A stretch of DNA of 64,000 nucleotides from Novosphingobium sp. Chol11 (lineage in GTDB: Bacteria; Pseudomonadota; Alphaproteobacteria; Sphingomonadales; Sphingomonadaceae), in the NCBI RefSeq assembly GCF_900218065.1, contig NZ_OBMU01000001.1, forward strand, positions 2,150,160 through 2,214,159, given 5' to 3'. How positions within the stretch are numbered: the stretch's first letter is position 1; every line of letters begins with the position of its first letter. The notes beneath the pieces were generated by a model. That model did no database searches and was not told where the DNA came from. It saw only the letters and a list, made by a program, of their open reading frames with translations. Below are positions 1 to 8,425 of this stretch, piece by piece. The position numbers and the translations under genes were made by a program.

Positions 1-231
1 ACCGCCGCCGCCGCCAAAGCCGCCGCCGCCGCTGCGGAAACCACCGCCGCCACCGCCGCCGCCGAAGCGGTCACCGCCGCCGAAACCACCGCGATCGCCA
101 CCGAAACCACCGCGATCAAAACCACCGCCGAAACCGCCACGATCATTACCGCCGCCGTAAAAATTGTCGTCGCCGAAACCGTCGCGCTTATCCTTGCCGC
201 GCCCGCCGCGGCGACCTCTATCAAAACTCAT
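1..231 (-). CDS. cspA: Cold-shock protein, N-terminal part (truncated by window start)
   Basis: The reading frame opens at an ATG on the complement (229-231), preceded by an AGGG ribosome binding site, and runs off the window edge. The 77 visible residues begin MSFDRGRRGGRGKDKRDGF and then become almost pure Gly/Phe/Arg/Asp repeats. No cold-shock domain is visible because it would lie beyond the edge. Sphingomonad CspA-family proteins carry this kind of Gly/Arg-rich leader before the RNA-binding cold-shock domain, so I infer that identity. Another RGG-type RNA-binding protein cannot be excluded. It is transcribed away from the RNase D gene, with a shared 238-bp upstream region. Confidence 0.6.
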   Translation of the reverse strand, partial: MSFDRGRRGGRGKDKRDGFGDDNFYGGGNDRGGFGGGFDRGGFGGDRGGFGGGDRFGGGGGGGGFRSGGGGFGGGGG

Positions 232-469
232 GCCCTGTTGGTCACTTTCGCTTCGCCCAGACTATACCGGATAAACATGCCGGGCGAATGACATGAAGAA
301 TCCACCGCAGATATGCGGGTTTGAGAATCACTATATCAACTTTTCAGCCATGCGCGAATGATTTTAGCCCGATTGCCGCCACAATTCGGGATTGCCCCGT
401 AATGAGGCTTTTCGTTCACGGCCAAAAGGGTCGATTGAGTTGCCGCCGCTTTCGCCATAGAGGGGTCGA

Positions 470-1087
470 ATGACCGTTCACTTTCATGAAGAGGACCTGC
501 CCGCAGACGTCCTCGCTCCCGGCCCTGTCGCCGTCGATACCGAAACCATGGGCCTCATCACGCCGCGCGACCGCTTATGCGTCGTTCAGATCAGCGATGG
601 ACAGGGCGACGAGCATCTGGTGCGCTTCATGCCCGGCAGCGATTATGCCGCGCCCAACCTGCGCGCGGTGCTGGCGGACCGGGCGCGGTTGAAGCTCTAT
701 CATTTCGGGCGTTTCGACATAGCGGCGATCCGCCACTATCTGGGCGTGGTGGCAGCGCCCGTCTATTGCACCAAGATCGCGTCGCGCCTGATCCGCACCT
801 ATACGGACCGGCATGGACTGAAGGAGCTGGTGCGCGAAATGCTGGGGCAGGAAATCAGCAAGCAGCAGCAGTCGAGCGACTGGGGCGCGCCCACCCTGTC
901 CGACGCGCAAAAGGAATATGCGGCGTCGGACGTGCGCTACCTGCACGCGCTGAAGGCCGAACTCGACAAGCGGCTGATCCGCGAAGGGCGGATGGAACTG
1001 GCGCAGGCCTGTTTCGATTTCCTTCCTCACCGGGCGGAGCTCGACCTGGCGGGATGGCCGGAGATCGACATCTTCGCGCATATGTGA
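470..1087 (+). CDS. rnd: Ribonuclease D-like 3'-5' exonuclease
   Basis: A 205-residue DEDD-family exonuclease that should trim RNA 3' ends in the cytoplasm. The acidic residues are in place: Asp23 and Glu25 in VAVDTETMGL, Asp83 in HFGRFD, and Tyr150/Asp154 in the EYAASDVRYL segment, which marks the DEDDy subclass. It is much shorter than E. coli RNase D (about 375 residues) and lacks the HRDC domains, as is usual for the short alphaproteobacterial form. An AGAGGGG Shine-Dalgarno precedes the ATG. lptC follows after 18 bp, so the two are probably cotranscribed. Confidence 0.88.
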   Translation: MTVHFHEEDLPADVLAPGPVAVDTETMGLITPRDRLCVVQISDGQGDEHLVRFMPGSDYAAPNLRAVLADRARLKLYHFGRFDIAAIRHYLGVVAAPVYCTKIASRLIRTYTDRHGLKELVREMLGQEISKQQQSSDWGAPTLSDAQKEYAASDVRYLHALKAELDKRLIREGRMELAQACFDFLPHRAELDLAGWPEIDIFAHM

Positions 1088-1105
1088 GGGACGTAGCGCT
1101 TTTCC

Positions 1106-1753
1106 ATGTCCATACAGGCCGATCAGCAACGTCATGCCAGGCGCGATTGGGCGCGGCCAGGCGGCAGCCATGACAGGCTGGTCGCGCGGCTCAAGAACTG
1201 GTTGCCGGTGTTCGTCGGCGTGCTGGCGGCCTTGCTGGTGATGGCGCCCTTTACCGGCGGGGACAAGGTGAGCTTCGTGCTCGACAAGAACAAGGTCGAG
1301 GTGGCGAAGGAGCGCATGCGGGTGAGCGAGGCGCTGTATCGCGGCGAGGACAGCAAGGGGCAGCCCTTTTCCCTGCGGGCGGGCAGCGCGGTGCAGAAAA
1401 GCTCGCGCGAGCCGATCGTGGACCTCAATGACATGTCGGCGCGCGTGCTGCTGTCCGAAGGGCCCGCCGTGCTGAACGCGCGCAAGGGGCGCTATGACAT
1501 GGAGAAGGAGCGCGTAGCGGTGGACGGGCCGGTGCAGTTCGAAGCGGCGGGCGGATACAGGCTGACGACGCGGGACGTGGGCATCGACCTCAAGACTCGG
1601 CGCATGCGCAGCGCGGGCCGCGTGGACGGGCGGATACCGATCGGCACGTTCAGCGGCGACCATCTGGAAGCGGACCTCGCCGCTCGCACGGTGACGCTGA
1701 ATGGCAGGGCGAGCTTGCGCATCGAACAAAATGGCATCAAAGGGCGGAAGTGA
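1106..1753 (+). CDS. lptC: LPS export periplasmic protein LptC
   Basis: A 215-residue LptC-family protein, the bitopic component that passes LPS from the LptBFG extractor to LptA. Residues 31-50 form a single N-terminal membrane anchor, followed by a periplasmic beta-jellyroll region with the alternating pattern of the family. Its last codons overlap the lptA start (ATGA at 1750-1753), which shows translational coupling. Sequence identity in this family is low; the assignment rests on size, anchor and the rnd-lptC-lptA order common in alphaproteobacteria. Confidence 0.82.
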   Translation: MSIQADQQRHARRDWARPGGSHDRLVARLKNWLPVFVGVLAALLVMAPFTGGDKVSFVLDKNKVEVAKERMRVSEALYRGEDSKGQPFSLRAGSAVQKSSREPIVDLNDMSARVLLSEGPAVLNARKGRYDMEKERVAVDGPVQFEAAGGYRLTTRDVGIDLKTRRMRSAGRVDGRIPIGTFSGDHLEADLAARTVTLNGRASLRIEQNGIKGRK

Positions 1754-2295
1754 TGAAGAGATCGCTGATCCTGCTGTCGAGCGCTGGCGCCCTTTGCGCG
1801 GCGATGGTCTTTGCTGGCGCCGGGGCGCAGGTGCTGAAGAATCATGACAGCAACGCGCCGGTCAACTTCACCGCCGACCGGATAGAAGTGCAGGACCGCG
1901 CCGACCGGGTGGTCGTGTCCGGCAATGTCGAAGTGACGCAGGCGGGCATGAAGCTGAATGCCGCGCGGATGACGGTGGCCTATCGCAACGGCGCGGGCAG
2001 CGGCGTGGAGGTCGATCGGATCGATGCTTCGGGCAATGTCGTCGTGACCAAGGGCAATGAGACGGCGCGCGGCAATGTGGCGATCTACGACCTTAACAGC
2101 CGCCTGATCACGATGCTGGGCAATGTGACGCTGACGCAGGGCAGCAATCGCTTGTCGGGCGGGCGGCTGGTGATCGACCTGACGAGCGGGCGGTCGACCG
2201 TGGACGGGCGGTCCTCTGGCGGCGCTCCGGGTGTGTCGGGCGGATCGGGAGGCCGTGTGTCGGGCACCTTTACCGTGCCGCAGCGGAACAACTGA
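1750..2295 (+). CDS. lptA: LPS transport periplasmic protein LptA (OstA-like)
   Basis: A 181-residue secreted protein with a signal peptide (about residues 1-26, ending near GAGAQ) followed by an OstA/LptA beta-jellyroll domain: repeated strands such as FTADRIEVQDR, VVVSGNVEVTQ and GNVTLTQGSNRLSG. It forms the periplasmic bridge for LPS. The C-terminus is Gly/Ser-rich. The start overlaps lptC by 4 bp. In most related genomes lptB follows; here the next gene is an unrelated exported protein after a 147-bp gap. Confidence 0.87.
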   Translation: MMKRSLILLSSAGALCAAMVFAGAGAQVLKNHDSNAPVNFTADRIEVQDRADRVVVSGNVEVTQAGMKLNAARMTVAYRNGAGSGVEVDRIDASGNVVVTKGNETARGNVAIYDLNSRLITMLGNVTLTQGSNRLSGGRLVIDLTSGRSTVDGRSSGGAPGVSGGSGGRVSGTFTVPQRNN

Positions 2296-2442
2296 GCCTT
2301 TTTTCGAAAAGCTTTGCAGTGGGTTGGAGGCGTGGGTTTCCGCGCGGGAAGCTGCACGGCTGCATCAATAAATATGGCGTTTTGAAGGCAAAATGTTACA
2401 ATGTATGCAGCGGGGTCGTCTCTCGATTCTGCGAGGTCCATC

Positions 2443-3255
2443 ATGTCACGCTTGCTGATGGCGGCGACAGCTGCCTGTTGTTTTGTTGCGCTTTCTTCCG
2501 GTCAGGTAGCCGCCTCCGGTCCAAATCAGTGCTGGCAACCTTATGAAATCGAAGCCGCGAAAGTCCGGGATCTGCACGTGATGCTGATGCTGGGGACTTT
2601 GCGATGCAAGGCGGTGAACAAGGAGATCGAGGCGAAATATTCCGCCTTTGTCGACAAGAAGATCGGACTGCTGAGCAGTTACAATAATGTGCTCAAGACA
2701 CGGTTCATGCGGGTCAATGGCATCGCCGAAGGGCAGCGGGTGTATGAACAGTTCAACACGAAGTTGGGCAACGGCCATTCTGGAATGGCGCAGGCGGGGA
2801 GCTATTGCCAGACGATCGAGACGCTGCTGACGCTGGCGACCGAGGCGCAGGATAAGGAACTGCCGCAACTGGCGACGACCTTTTCCGAAAGCGCGATGGG
2901 CATCGACGCGGTGTGCGAGGCGCCGCCGGTGGTGACGGCGGCTGCTCCGGCGGCGTCGGCTCCGGTGGTGGCGTCGGCTCCAGCAACGGGGACCGGCGAG
3001 GTGGCGCAGGTCAATGCGCCGCATGAGGCAGTCACGGCTCCCGGCGTGGCCGTCACGGCAGAGGCGACGGTCGGCCAGTCCAGGTCCGCAGCGGCGGCGC
3101 TGGAGGCGGCGGCAGTGGCGTTGCAGAATGCCGCGGCGAGCCTGAAGGCACAGGCTGCGGCTCCGGAGGCGGTGCCGGACAAGCCTGCCGCGGCGCCCGA
3201 GGCGAAGCCGGCCGTGCTGCAACCCATAACAGCGAGCGCGGCACCGGTGGGATGA
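2443..3255 (+). CDS. Exported hypothetical protein with Ala/Pro-rich tail
   Basis: A 270-residue protein of unknown function. The chosen start (2443) gives a clean signal peptide, MSRLLMAATAACC... ending near VAAS; an in-frame ATG at 2401 would place 14 unsuitable residues in front. The mature N-terminal half (about residues 25-150) is helical and has conserved-looking Cys residues in QCWQPYEIEAAKVRDLH, LGTLRCKAVN, SYCQTIE and AVCEAP, suggesting two disulfides. The last third is low-complexity Ala/Pro/Val. It probably resides in the periplasm. I do not recognise a named domain. It stands alone, with its own 147-bp upstream region. Confidence 0.72.
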   Translation: MSRLLMAATAACCFVALSSGQVAASGPNQCWQPYEIEAAKVRDLHVMLMLGTLRCKAVNKEIEAKYSAFVDKKIGLLSSYNNVLKTRFMRVNGIAEGQRVYEQFNTKLGNGHSGMAQAGSYCQTIETLLTLATEAQDKELPQLATTFSESAMGIDAVCEAPPVVTAAAPAASAPVVASAPATGTGEVAQVNAPHEAVTAPGVAVTAEATVGQSRSAAAALEAAAVALQNAAASLKAQAAAPEAVPDKPAAAPEAKPAVLQPITASAAPVG

Positions 3256-3300
3256 GGAGCAATCGGGGGTCCCCTCCCCTGAAGCCAAGACGCTTTCAGC

Positions 3301-3406
3301 TAGAGCGCGCTGCGTTTAATCGGACGCAGGTCGCGCGCTCTAGCTTTTTATTATCGCCTCGTTTTAGGCGCAAAACCGGTTCCCACTTTTGCGCACGATG
3401 CTCTAG
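3301..3406. repeat. Composite palindromic intergenic repeat (REP-like)
   Basis: Three nested hairpins are directly visible. TAGAGCGCGC (3301-3310) pairs with GCGCGCTCTA further on, with an inner TGCGT/ACGCA stem. GCCT/AGGC forms a small hairpin near 3355-3369. GCGCAAAA pairs with TTTTGCGC around 3369-3394, followed by ACGATGCTCTAG. The last part resembles the widespread alphaproteobacterial intergenic repeat containing AAAACCGGTTCCCAC. The element lies between two convergent genes and ends 4 bp before the phosphatase stop codon, so it may also act as a transcription terminator. Confidence 0.7.
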
Positions 3407-3409
3407 CCC

Positions 3410-4000
3410 TCAGGGCCGTTGATCCCAATGTCGCAGCATGACCTTGCCGTCCGCAGCGATGGTGAGTTCGCCAAAGGCGCCCGTGCGCAGCTTGAGCGAC
3501 GCGGGTGAGAGGCCGAGCGCGATCAGGGCGAAGCGGGCCGCGCCGTTGCTGGTGACGAGAAGGTCCGTGCCCTCCCCACCTTGCGCGAAATAGCTTTGCC
3601 AGGCGGCGATGCGGGAAGGCGCGTTGACGATCCAGCCGGGGGGCGGAAGGGCCTGCTCGTCCCATGCGCCAAGCGCCTGTGCGCCGATGCGGGCAAGGAC
3701 TTCGGCCTCCGGGCGGCCTTCGTCCGGGCCATGGTCGATCTCGTCGAGCCAGGAGAGCGTGCCTGTCACCGACTGGTCGAGAGCGGCGGCGATGCGGCTT
3801 GCGGTCTCGCGGGCGCGGCTGAGCGGGCCGCTCTGGATGCGGGACGAGGCGAGGCCTTGCGCGGCGAACCATTGGCCGAGGCGGTCAGCCTGGGCGCGGC
3901 CGCTTTCGACGAGCGGCAGGTCGGTGCGCGCGCCGATGCGGCAAGCGGCGGCGCTGCTTTCGAAGGTGTTGCCATGGCGAATGATGAAGATGCGGCGCAT
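3410..4000 (-). CDS. Histidine phosphatase family protein
   Basis: A 196-residue member of the phosphoglycerate-mutase-like histidine phosphatase superfamily. The phosphohistidine motif is seen as IIRHGNT (Arg8, His9, Gly10), followed by a later Arg-containing segment SGPLSRARETA and a Glu around LDEIDHGPDEG. It starts 4 bp after the kdsB stop and is probably the third gene of the kdsD-kdsB operon. Its substrate cannot be read from sequence; a role in sugar-phosphate or nucleotide-sugar chemistry is only suggested by its neighbours. Confidence 0.82.
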   Translation of the reverse strand: MRRIFIIRHGNTFESSAAACRIGARTDLPLVESGRAQADRLGQWFAAQGLASSRIQSGPLSRARETASRIAAALDQSVTGTLSWLDEIDHGPDEGRPEAEVLARIGAQALGAWDEQALPPPGWIVNAPSRIAAWQSYFAQGGEGTDLLVTSNGAARFALIALGLSPASLKLRTGAFGELTIAADGKVMLRHWDQRP

Positions 4001-4004
4001 GGAA

Positions 4005-4811
4005 TCAGGTGGGTGTAGGATCGCCGTGCGTAGCGATGAGGGCCTCTACGCGCTGGATGTCGGCTTCGGTGTCGATGCCGGAACTGTCGAAGATCGGCGG
4101 ATCGATAGCGACGGTGGTGACCGGGATGCCGAGTTCTAGGAGGCGAAGCTGCTCCAGCCCCTCCAGCTGCTCAAGCGCGGTGGGGGACGCAGCCTCGAAA
4201 CGGGTGAGCGCGTCCAATGTGTAGCCATAGAGGCCGACATGGCGCCAGACCGGGGAGAGCCGCTGGGTGACGCGCAGCGCCTGCTCGTCGCGGATGGCGG
4301 GAATGATTGTCTTCGAGAACCAGAGAGCGCGGCCATCGGGAGCGCGGGCGCAGGTAGTGCCGCTGAAAGGCGAGCGCAGCTTGTGATCGCGGAGTGCGTC
4401 GAGCGCGCTCCAGTCGAGGGCGATGACCGGGGTCGCGACTTCAGCGCCCGAATGAAGCGCGGCGACGACGGCGCGCAACGCCCCTTGAGGCTGGAAGGGG
4501 GAATCGCCCTGCAGATTGACGATAAAGCGCGGGGATTCCGGACGCTGGAGCGCGGCAGCGAGCGCTCGGCCGGAGCCGGTCGCGATGGCGCTTTCCGTTA
4601 TGGCTGCGGCACAGCCAACAGCGTTGGCGTGATCGGCGATTTCACTGTCGTCGGTCGCCACGACCAGCTCAGCATCCGCGATGCCCGCGATGGCGGCGCG
4701 GGCCATGGCGATGGTCCGGTGCAGCAGCGTGCGCCCGGCGATCAGGCGCAGGGGCTTGCGCGGCAAACGGGACGATCCCGCCCGCGCCGGAATGACGATG
4801 AGGCTATTCAG
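4005..4811 (-). CDS. kdsB: 3-deoxy-manno-octulosonate cytidylyltransferase, probable CTG start
   Basis: CMP-KDO synthetase, which activates KDO with CTP for lipid A-core synthesis. The nucleotide-binding start IPARAGSSRLPRKPL, the NLQGDSPF metal/CTP segment and HVGLYGYTLD are family hallmarks. In-frame ATG, GTG and TTG codons do not occur before the IPARAG motif back through at least 4850. The first usual start codon, TTG at 4766, would delete most of that motif. The best candidate is CTG at 4811-4809, whose last two bases begin the TGA stop of kdsD (CTGA), a coupling geometry like ATGA. This gives 268 residues, close to the family norm (about 250). Confidence 0.85.
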   Translation of the reverse strand: MNSLIVIPARAGSSRLPRKPLRLIAGRTLLHRTIAMARAAIAGIADAELVVATDDSEIADHANAVGCAAAITESAIATGSGRALAAALQRPESPRFIVNLQGDSPFQPQGALRAVVAALHSGAEVATPVIALDWSALDALRDHKLRSPFSGTTCARAPDGRALWFSKTIIPAIRDEQALRVTQRLSPVWRHVGLYGYTLDALTRFEAASPTALEQLEGLEQLRLLELGIPVTTVAIDPPIFDSSGIDTEADIQRVEALIATHGDPTPT

Positions 4812-5815
4812 GCGACCCCGGCGTGCAACAGGTCGTGCATATGGACCGCACCCATCAACCGCCCGCCTTCGCAGACGAAGAGCAGGGTGATGTTGTGCAT
4901 GTGCATGAGCCGCAGCGCTTCGGATGCCAGTTCGTCGGGACCGACCGACAGCGGCGGCACGGTCATGAACTGGCCGACCGCTTCGGTCAGTTGCCGCGTA
5001 CCGGTGAGCGTGCGCCGCAGGTCACCATCGGTGAAAGCGCCGATCAGTTCGCCGCTGCTGTTGACGATCGCCGTGCCGCCAAGACGCGCGCGGGTCATTT
5101 CGATGGTGGCGTCGAGCAGCGAGGCGTCTTCGGGCACACGGGGCACATTGTCGCCCGAGGCCATGAGGTCCCGCACCTTCAGCAGTTGCGCGCCAAGACG
5201 GCCGTTGGGGTGGAATTTGTGGAAGTCGTCGGCGGAGAAACCGCGCATCTCCATGAGCGCGATGGCCAGCGCATCACCGAACGCCATCTGGACCGTGGTG
5301 GAGGTCGTGGGCGCCAGTTCGTTGGGGCAAGCTTCGCGCACGGCAGGCAGGAGCACGCACACGTCCGATGCCGTCGCGACGGTGCTTTGCGCACGTGCGG
5401 TGAGGCCGAGCAGAGGTATGCCGAAGCGCTTGCAGTACTGGATGATGGGGCCGAGTTCGCTGGATTCGCCCGAGTGAGACAGCATGAGCACGATGTCGTC
5501 AGGCGTCACCATGCCAAGGTCGCCATGGCCCGCGTCGGCCGGGTGCATGAACAGCGCGGGCGTGCCCGTGGAAGTCAAGGTCGCGGTCATCTTGCGCGCG
5601 ACGATCCCGCTCTTGCCCATGCCGGTGACGATCAGGCGGCCCCGCACGCTCATGATCATGCTGACGACGCGGAGGAATATCGCGGAAAAATCCCGGTCGG
5701 CGAACTTCGCTTCCAGCGCGTTCAAGCCATGGGACGCGACAGACAAGGTCCTGCAGGCTGTTTCCACAATCCGGCTGCCAGAACCAAAAGGCACAATTTT
5801 CGTTACTGTCGACAC
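4808..5815 (-). CDS. kdsD: Arabinose-5-phosphate isomerase (KpsF/GutQ family)
   Basis: Converts ribulose-5-phosphate to arabinose-5-phosphate, the first step of KDO synthesis. An SIS domain occupies roughly residues 35-175 (TGMGKSGIVARK, MLSHSGESSEL), followed by two CBS domains (about 205-330, with IGAFTDGDLRRTL). I chose GTG at 5815, with AGGG 9 bp upstream, giving 335 residues against 328 for E. coli KdsD. A further in-frame ATG at 5905 would add 30 unlikely residues. It heads the kdsD-kdsB-phosphatase operon and overlaps kdsB by 4 bp. Confidence 0.9.
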   Translation of the reverse strand: MSTVTKIVPFGSGSRIVETACRTLSVASHGLNALEAKFADRDFSAIFLRVVSMIMSVRGRLIVTGMGKSGIVARKMTATLTSTGTPALFMHPADAGHGDLGMVTPDDIVLMLSHSGESSELGPIIQYCKRFGIPLLGLTARAQSTVATASDVCVLLPAVREACPNELAPTTSTTVQMAFGDALAIALMEMRGFSADDFHKFHPNGRLGAQLLKVRDLMASGDNVPRVPEDASLLDATIEMTRARLGGTAIVNSSGELIGAFTDGDLRRTLTGTRQLTEAVGQFMTVPPLSVGPDELASEALRLMHMHNITLLFVCEGGRLMGAVHMHDLLHAGVA

Positions 5816-6104
5816 AAGTTCGCCCTTTTTTCCATGACGTCCAGCCAGGTTTTCCTGATCCGTGCAGCATGGCAGCAGCCGCCCTATCAGCGTACTGCCC
5901 TCCAATTCATTAGCGACCCATCCGGCTGCAAGCCGGCCCGGCGAAGCAGATAGGATAGTTGACAGCTGAATGGCAATTTAATTTGCCAAGAGGTGCGAAA
6001 ATTTGCGCGCCTTTATTGCCACATGCGGCACAAATCGATGCTTCTTTGTAGGTAGCCGGAACTTTACGCCAAGCCACGCGTAGTGCGGCGAATTTTCGAC
6101 CGCT

Positions 6105-7103
6105 TCAGCTTGCGTGATAGTCGCGATACCATGACACGAAGCGCGGTACGCCCACCTCTATGCCGGTCGTCGGCGCAAAGCCGATATCCTCCGCGATCGC
6201 GCTGATATCGGCAAAGGTAGCGGGAACATCGCCGGGCTGCATGGGCTGGAAATCGATCTCCGCCTTGCGCCCGATCGCCTGTTCCAGCACCGAAATGAGG
6301 TGCATCAATTCTTCGGGCCGGTTGTTGCCGATATTGTAGAGCCTATGGGGCGAACGGCTGCCACCTGCCTTGGGCGCTCCATCGTCGGCCGGGGCATGGT
6401 CGAGGCAGCCGATCACGCCGCTGACGATATCGTCGATATAGGTAAAGTCGCGCTGCATGCGGCCATGGTTGAAGACCGGGATGGGATCGCCCGCGAGGAT
6501 CTTCTTCGTAAAGATCCACATCGCCATGTCAGGCCGTCCCCAAGGGCCATATACGGTGAAGAAACGCAGGCCGGTCATCGGTATGCGGAAGAGGTGGGCG
6601 TAGGTCTCGCTCATCAATTCGTCGGCGCGCTTGGTGGCGGCATAGAGCGATACGGGATGATCGGCGCGGTCCTCGACGCGGAAAGGCAGGCTGTCATTGC
6701 CGCCATAGACGGACGAGGAGGACGCATAGACGAGGTGCCGCACCCGCCTTTCGCGCGCCAATTCCAGCATGTTTACATGACCCGCGAGGTTGGAGCGCAC
6801 ATAGGCATGCGGGTTGATGAGCGAATAGCGAACCCCCGCCTGCGCGCCCAGATGGATGATCGCTTCCACCGCCTGATCGGCAAGCGCCCGGTTCAGCGCA
6901 TCAAGATCGGCAAAGTCGAGTTCGGCGAAGGTGAACAGCTTGCCATGCCGCTGTTGCAGCGCGGCGATCCGGTCGCGCTTCAACGAGACCTGATAATAGT
7001 CGTTCATATTGTCGATGCCGATCACCGCCCGTCCGGCGGCGAGAAGCTGATCAGCGACGGCCATGCCGATGAAGCCCGCGGCCCCCGTGACGAGGATGGT
7101 CAT
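6105..7103 (-). CDS. UDP-glucuronate 4-epimerase-like NAD-dependent epimerase
   Basis: A 332-residue extended short-chain dehydrogenase/epimerase. The NAD motif GAAGFIG is at residues 7-13, the catalytic YAATK is near residue 154, and the substrate segment GLRFFTVYGPWGRPDMA is typical of the UDP-glucuronate 4-epimerase group (CapI/LpsL), which supplies UDP-galacturonate for LPS or capsule. It is monocistronic, with about 190 bp upstream shared with the divergent acetyltransferase gene. Assignment to the exact sugar is inferred from family resemblance. Confidence 0.85.
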   Translation of the reverse strand: MTILVTGAAGFIGMAVADQLLAAGRAVIGIDNMNDYYQVSLKRDRIAALQQRHGKLFTFAELDFADLDALNRALADQAVEAIIHLGAQAGVRYSLINPHAYVRSNLAGHVNMLELARERRVRHLVYASSSSVYGGNDSLPFRVEDRADHPVSLYAATKRADELMSETYAHLFRIPMTGLRFFTVYGPWGRPDMAMWIFTKKILAGDPIPVFNHGRMQRDFTYIDDIVSGVIGCLDHAPADDGAPKAGGSRSPHRLYNIGNNRPEELMHLISVLEQAIGRKAEIDFQPMQPGDVPATFADISAIAEDIGFAPTTGIEVGVPRFVSWYRDYHAS

Positions 7104-7294
7104 GCGGCCACCATGGAGCGTGACTGGATGGAGGAGGTCGCCATGGGATTGTCTTTCAGCCGTCGAAGGTTAGCCGCCTGTAAACAGACAATCCGGCGGG
7201 CGATGTAAAGGGCTTTCCCCCAAAGAGGCGGTCTGCTGCCCCAAATGAGGCAGTTTAGTCTTTCCCTAATCATTGAAGATTATGCGCTTGTGTC

Positions 7295-8425
7295 ATGGAC
7301 ATGGCATCGCATCCCCTGCCCAGCGGCACCCGTGCCTATGGCCCAGCCCAGCGCGCGCGCTGGACCGCATTGGCGGCGGAGGCGGCGGAGGCCAACGCCT
7401 TTTACGCGCCCGACATGCTGTGCGCCGCGCTGGACCATCTGGCGGGGACGCCGGGCGTGCGCATCATCGAGGCGCAGGCGGGAGGCGAACTGATCGGCTT
7501 GTTGCCGGTGACGGTGGCTGCCCGTCACGGCCGCCTGCCGCTTTCCTGCGTCACCAACTGGATGCATGAGCATTGTTTCTTTGGCGCGCCGCTGATCCGG
7601 CGGGGTGCGGAGATGGCGGCCTGGCGCGGGTTGCTCGCGCAGTTGGATGACGCGCATTGGGCGGCGGGATTCCTGTACCTGCGGGGGCTGGACGCAGCGG
7701 GGGCCAATGCCGCTGCGCTGGAGGCCTTGTGCGTCGAGCAGCGGCGTGGGCGGCGCGAGGTGCATCGCTATGACCGCGCCATGCTGCGGTCCGATCTGGA
7801 CGCAGACGCCTATTGGGAAACTCACGTGCGCGCGAAGAAACGCAAGGAGATCAGGCGGCTGCAGAAACGGCTGGCAGACCTTGGCGCGGTGGAGCAGCGT
7901 CTGTTGGCGGACAGGGCCGAACTGCCGCACTGGTGCGCCGATTTCCTGGCGCTGGAGGCTTCGGGATGGAAGGGGCGCGAAGGGTCGGCGCTTGCCTGCT
8001 CACCACGCGACGCAGCCTTTTTCCGAGCGGCCTGCGCGGCGGCTTTCGACGCGGGGCTGCTGCATTTCCTGCGCATCGACCTTGATGGACGGCCGATCGC
8101 GATGCTGGCGAATTTCCGTCACGGCGATGGCGCCTTTTCGTTCAAGATCGCCTTTGACGAGGAAATGGGCCGCTTTTCGCCTGGCGTGCTGATCGAGCTG
8201 GCGAACCTGCATGCGGTGCAAGGCGATCCGGCGATCGGCTGGATGGACAGCTGCGCCGCGCCAGATCATCCGATGATCGACAGCCTGTGGGCCGAGCGGC
8301 GGACGATCGTGCAATATCGCGTGGCGCTGCATGGCCGGGGGTTGGGCCGGGTGGGGCGCGCGGCGTCCTTCGCTATCGCCAATGGCATAGAGGCGATCGC
8401 GAGCCATATGAAAGGACAAGGATGA
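7295..8425 (+). CDS. GNAT-fold (BioF2/FemAB-like) acyltransferase
   Basis: A 376-residue protein of the Acetyltransf_6 / FemAB-like class, with two GNAT-like lobes. The middle segment YWETHVRAKKRKEIRRLQKRL and the later LRIDLDGRPIAMLANFRHGDGAFSF are typical of this family, whose members move acyl or aminoacyl groups onto cell-envelope or exopolysaccharide precursors. It overlaps the next gene by 4 bp (ATGA), so the two are translationally coupled. A second, distantly related acyltransferase lies 0.8 kb away on the other strand. The substrate is unknown. Confidence 0.78.
   Translation: MDMASHPLPSGTRAYGPAQRARWTALAAEAAEANAFYAPDMLCAALDHLAGTPGVRIIEAQAGGELIGLLPVTVAARHGRLPLSCVTNWMHEHCFFGAPLIRRGAEMAAWRGLLAQLDDAHWAAGFLYLRGLDAAGANAAALEALCVEQRRGRREVHRYDRAMLRSDLDADAYWETHVRAKKRKEIRRLQKRLADLGAVEQRLLADRAELPHWCADFLALEASGWKGREGSALACSPRDAAFFRAACAAAFDAGLLHFLRIDLDGRPIAMLANFRHGDGAFSFKIAFDEEMGRFSPGVLIELANLHAVQGDPAIGWMDSCAAPDHPMIDSLWAERRTIVQYRVALHGRGLGRVGRAASFAIANGIEAIASHMKGQG

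Noticed and set aside
1-230. Short tandem CCGCCG-type repeats, possible CRISPR or satellite
   Set aside because: The repeats are codons for a Gly-rich protein leader on the minus strand; spacing is irregular and there are no unique spacers.
575-1729. Long minus-strand open frame (384 codons) opposite rnd and lptC
   Set aside because: It is a shadow of the two plus-strand genes caused by high GC content; it has no family resemblance and is Arg/His-rich in the way antisense frames are.
4239-5477. 412-codon plus-strand frame opposite kdsB and kdsD
   Set aside because: It lies antisense to two well-supported genes and its translation is low-complexity and Arg/Ala-rich, without any motif.
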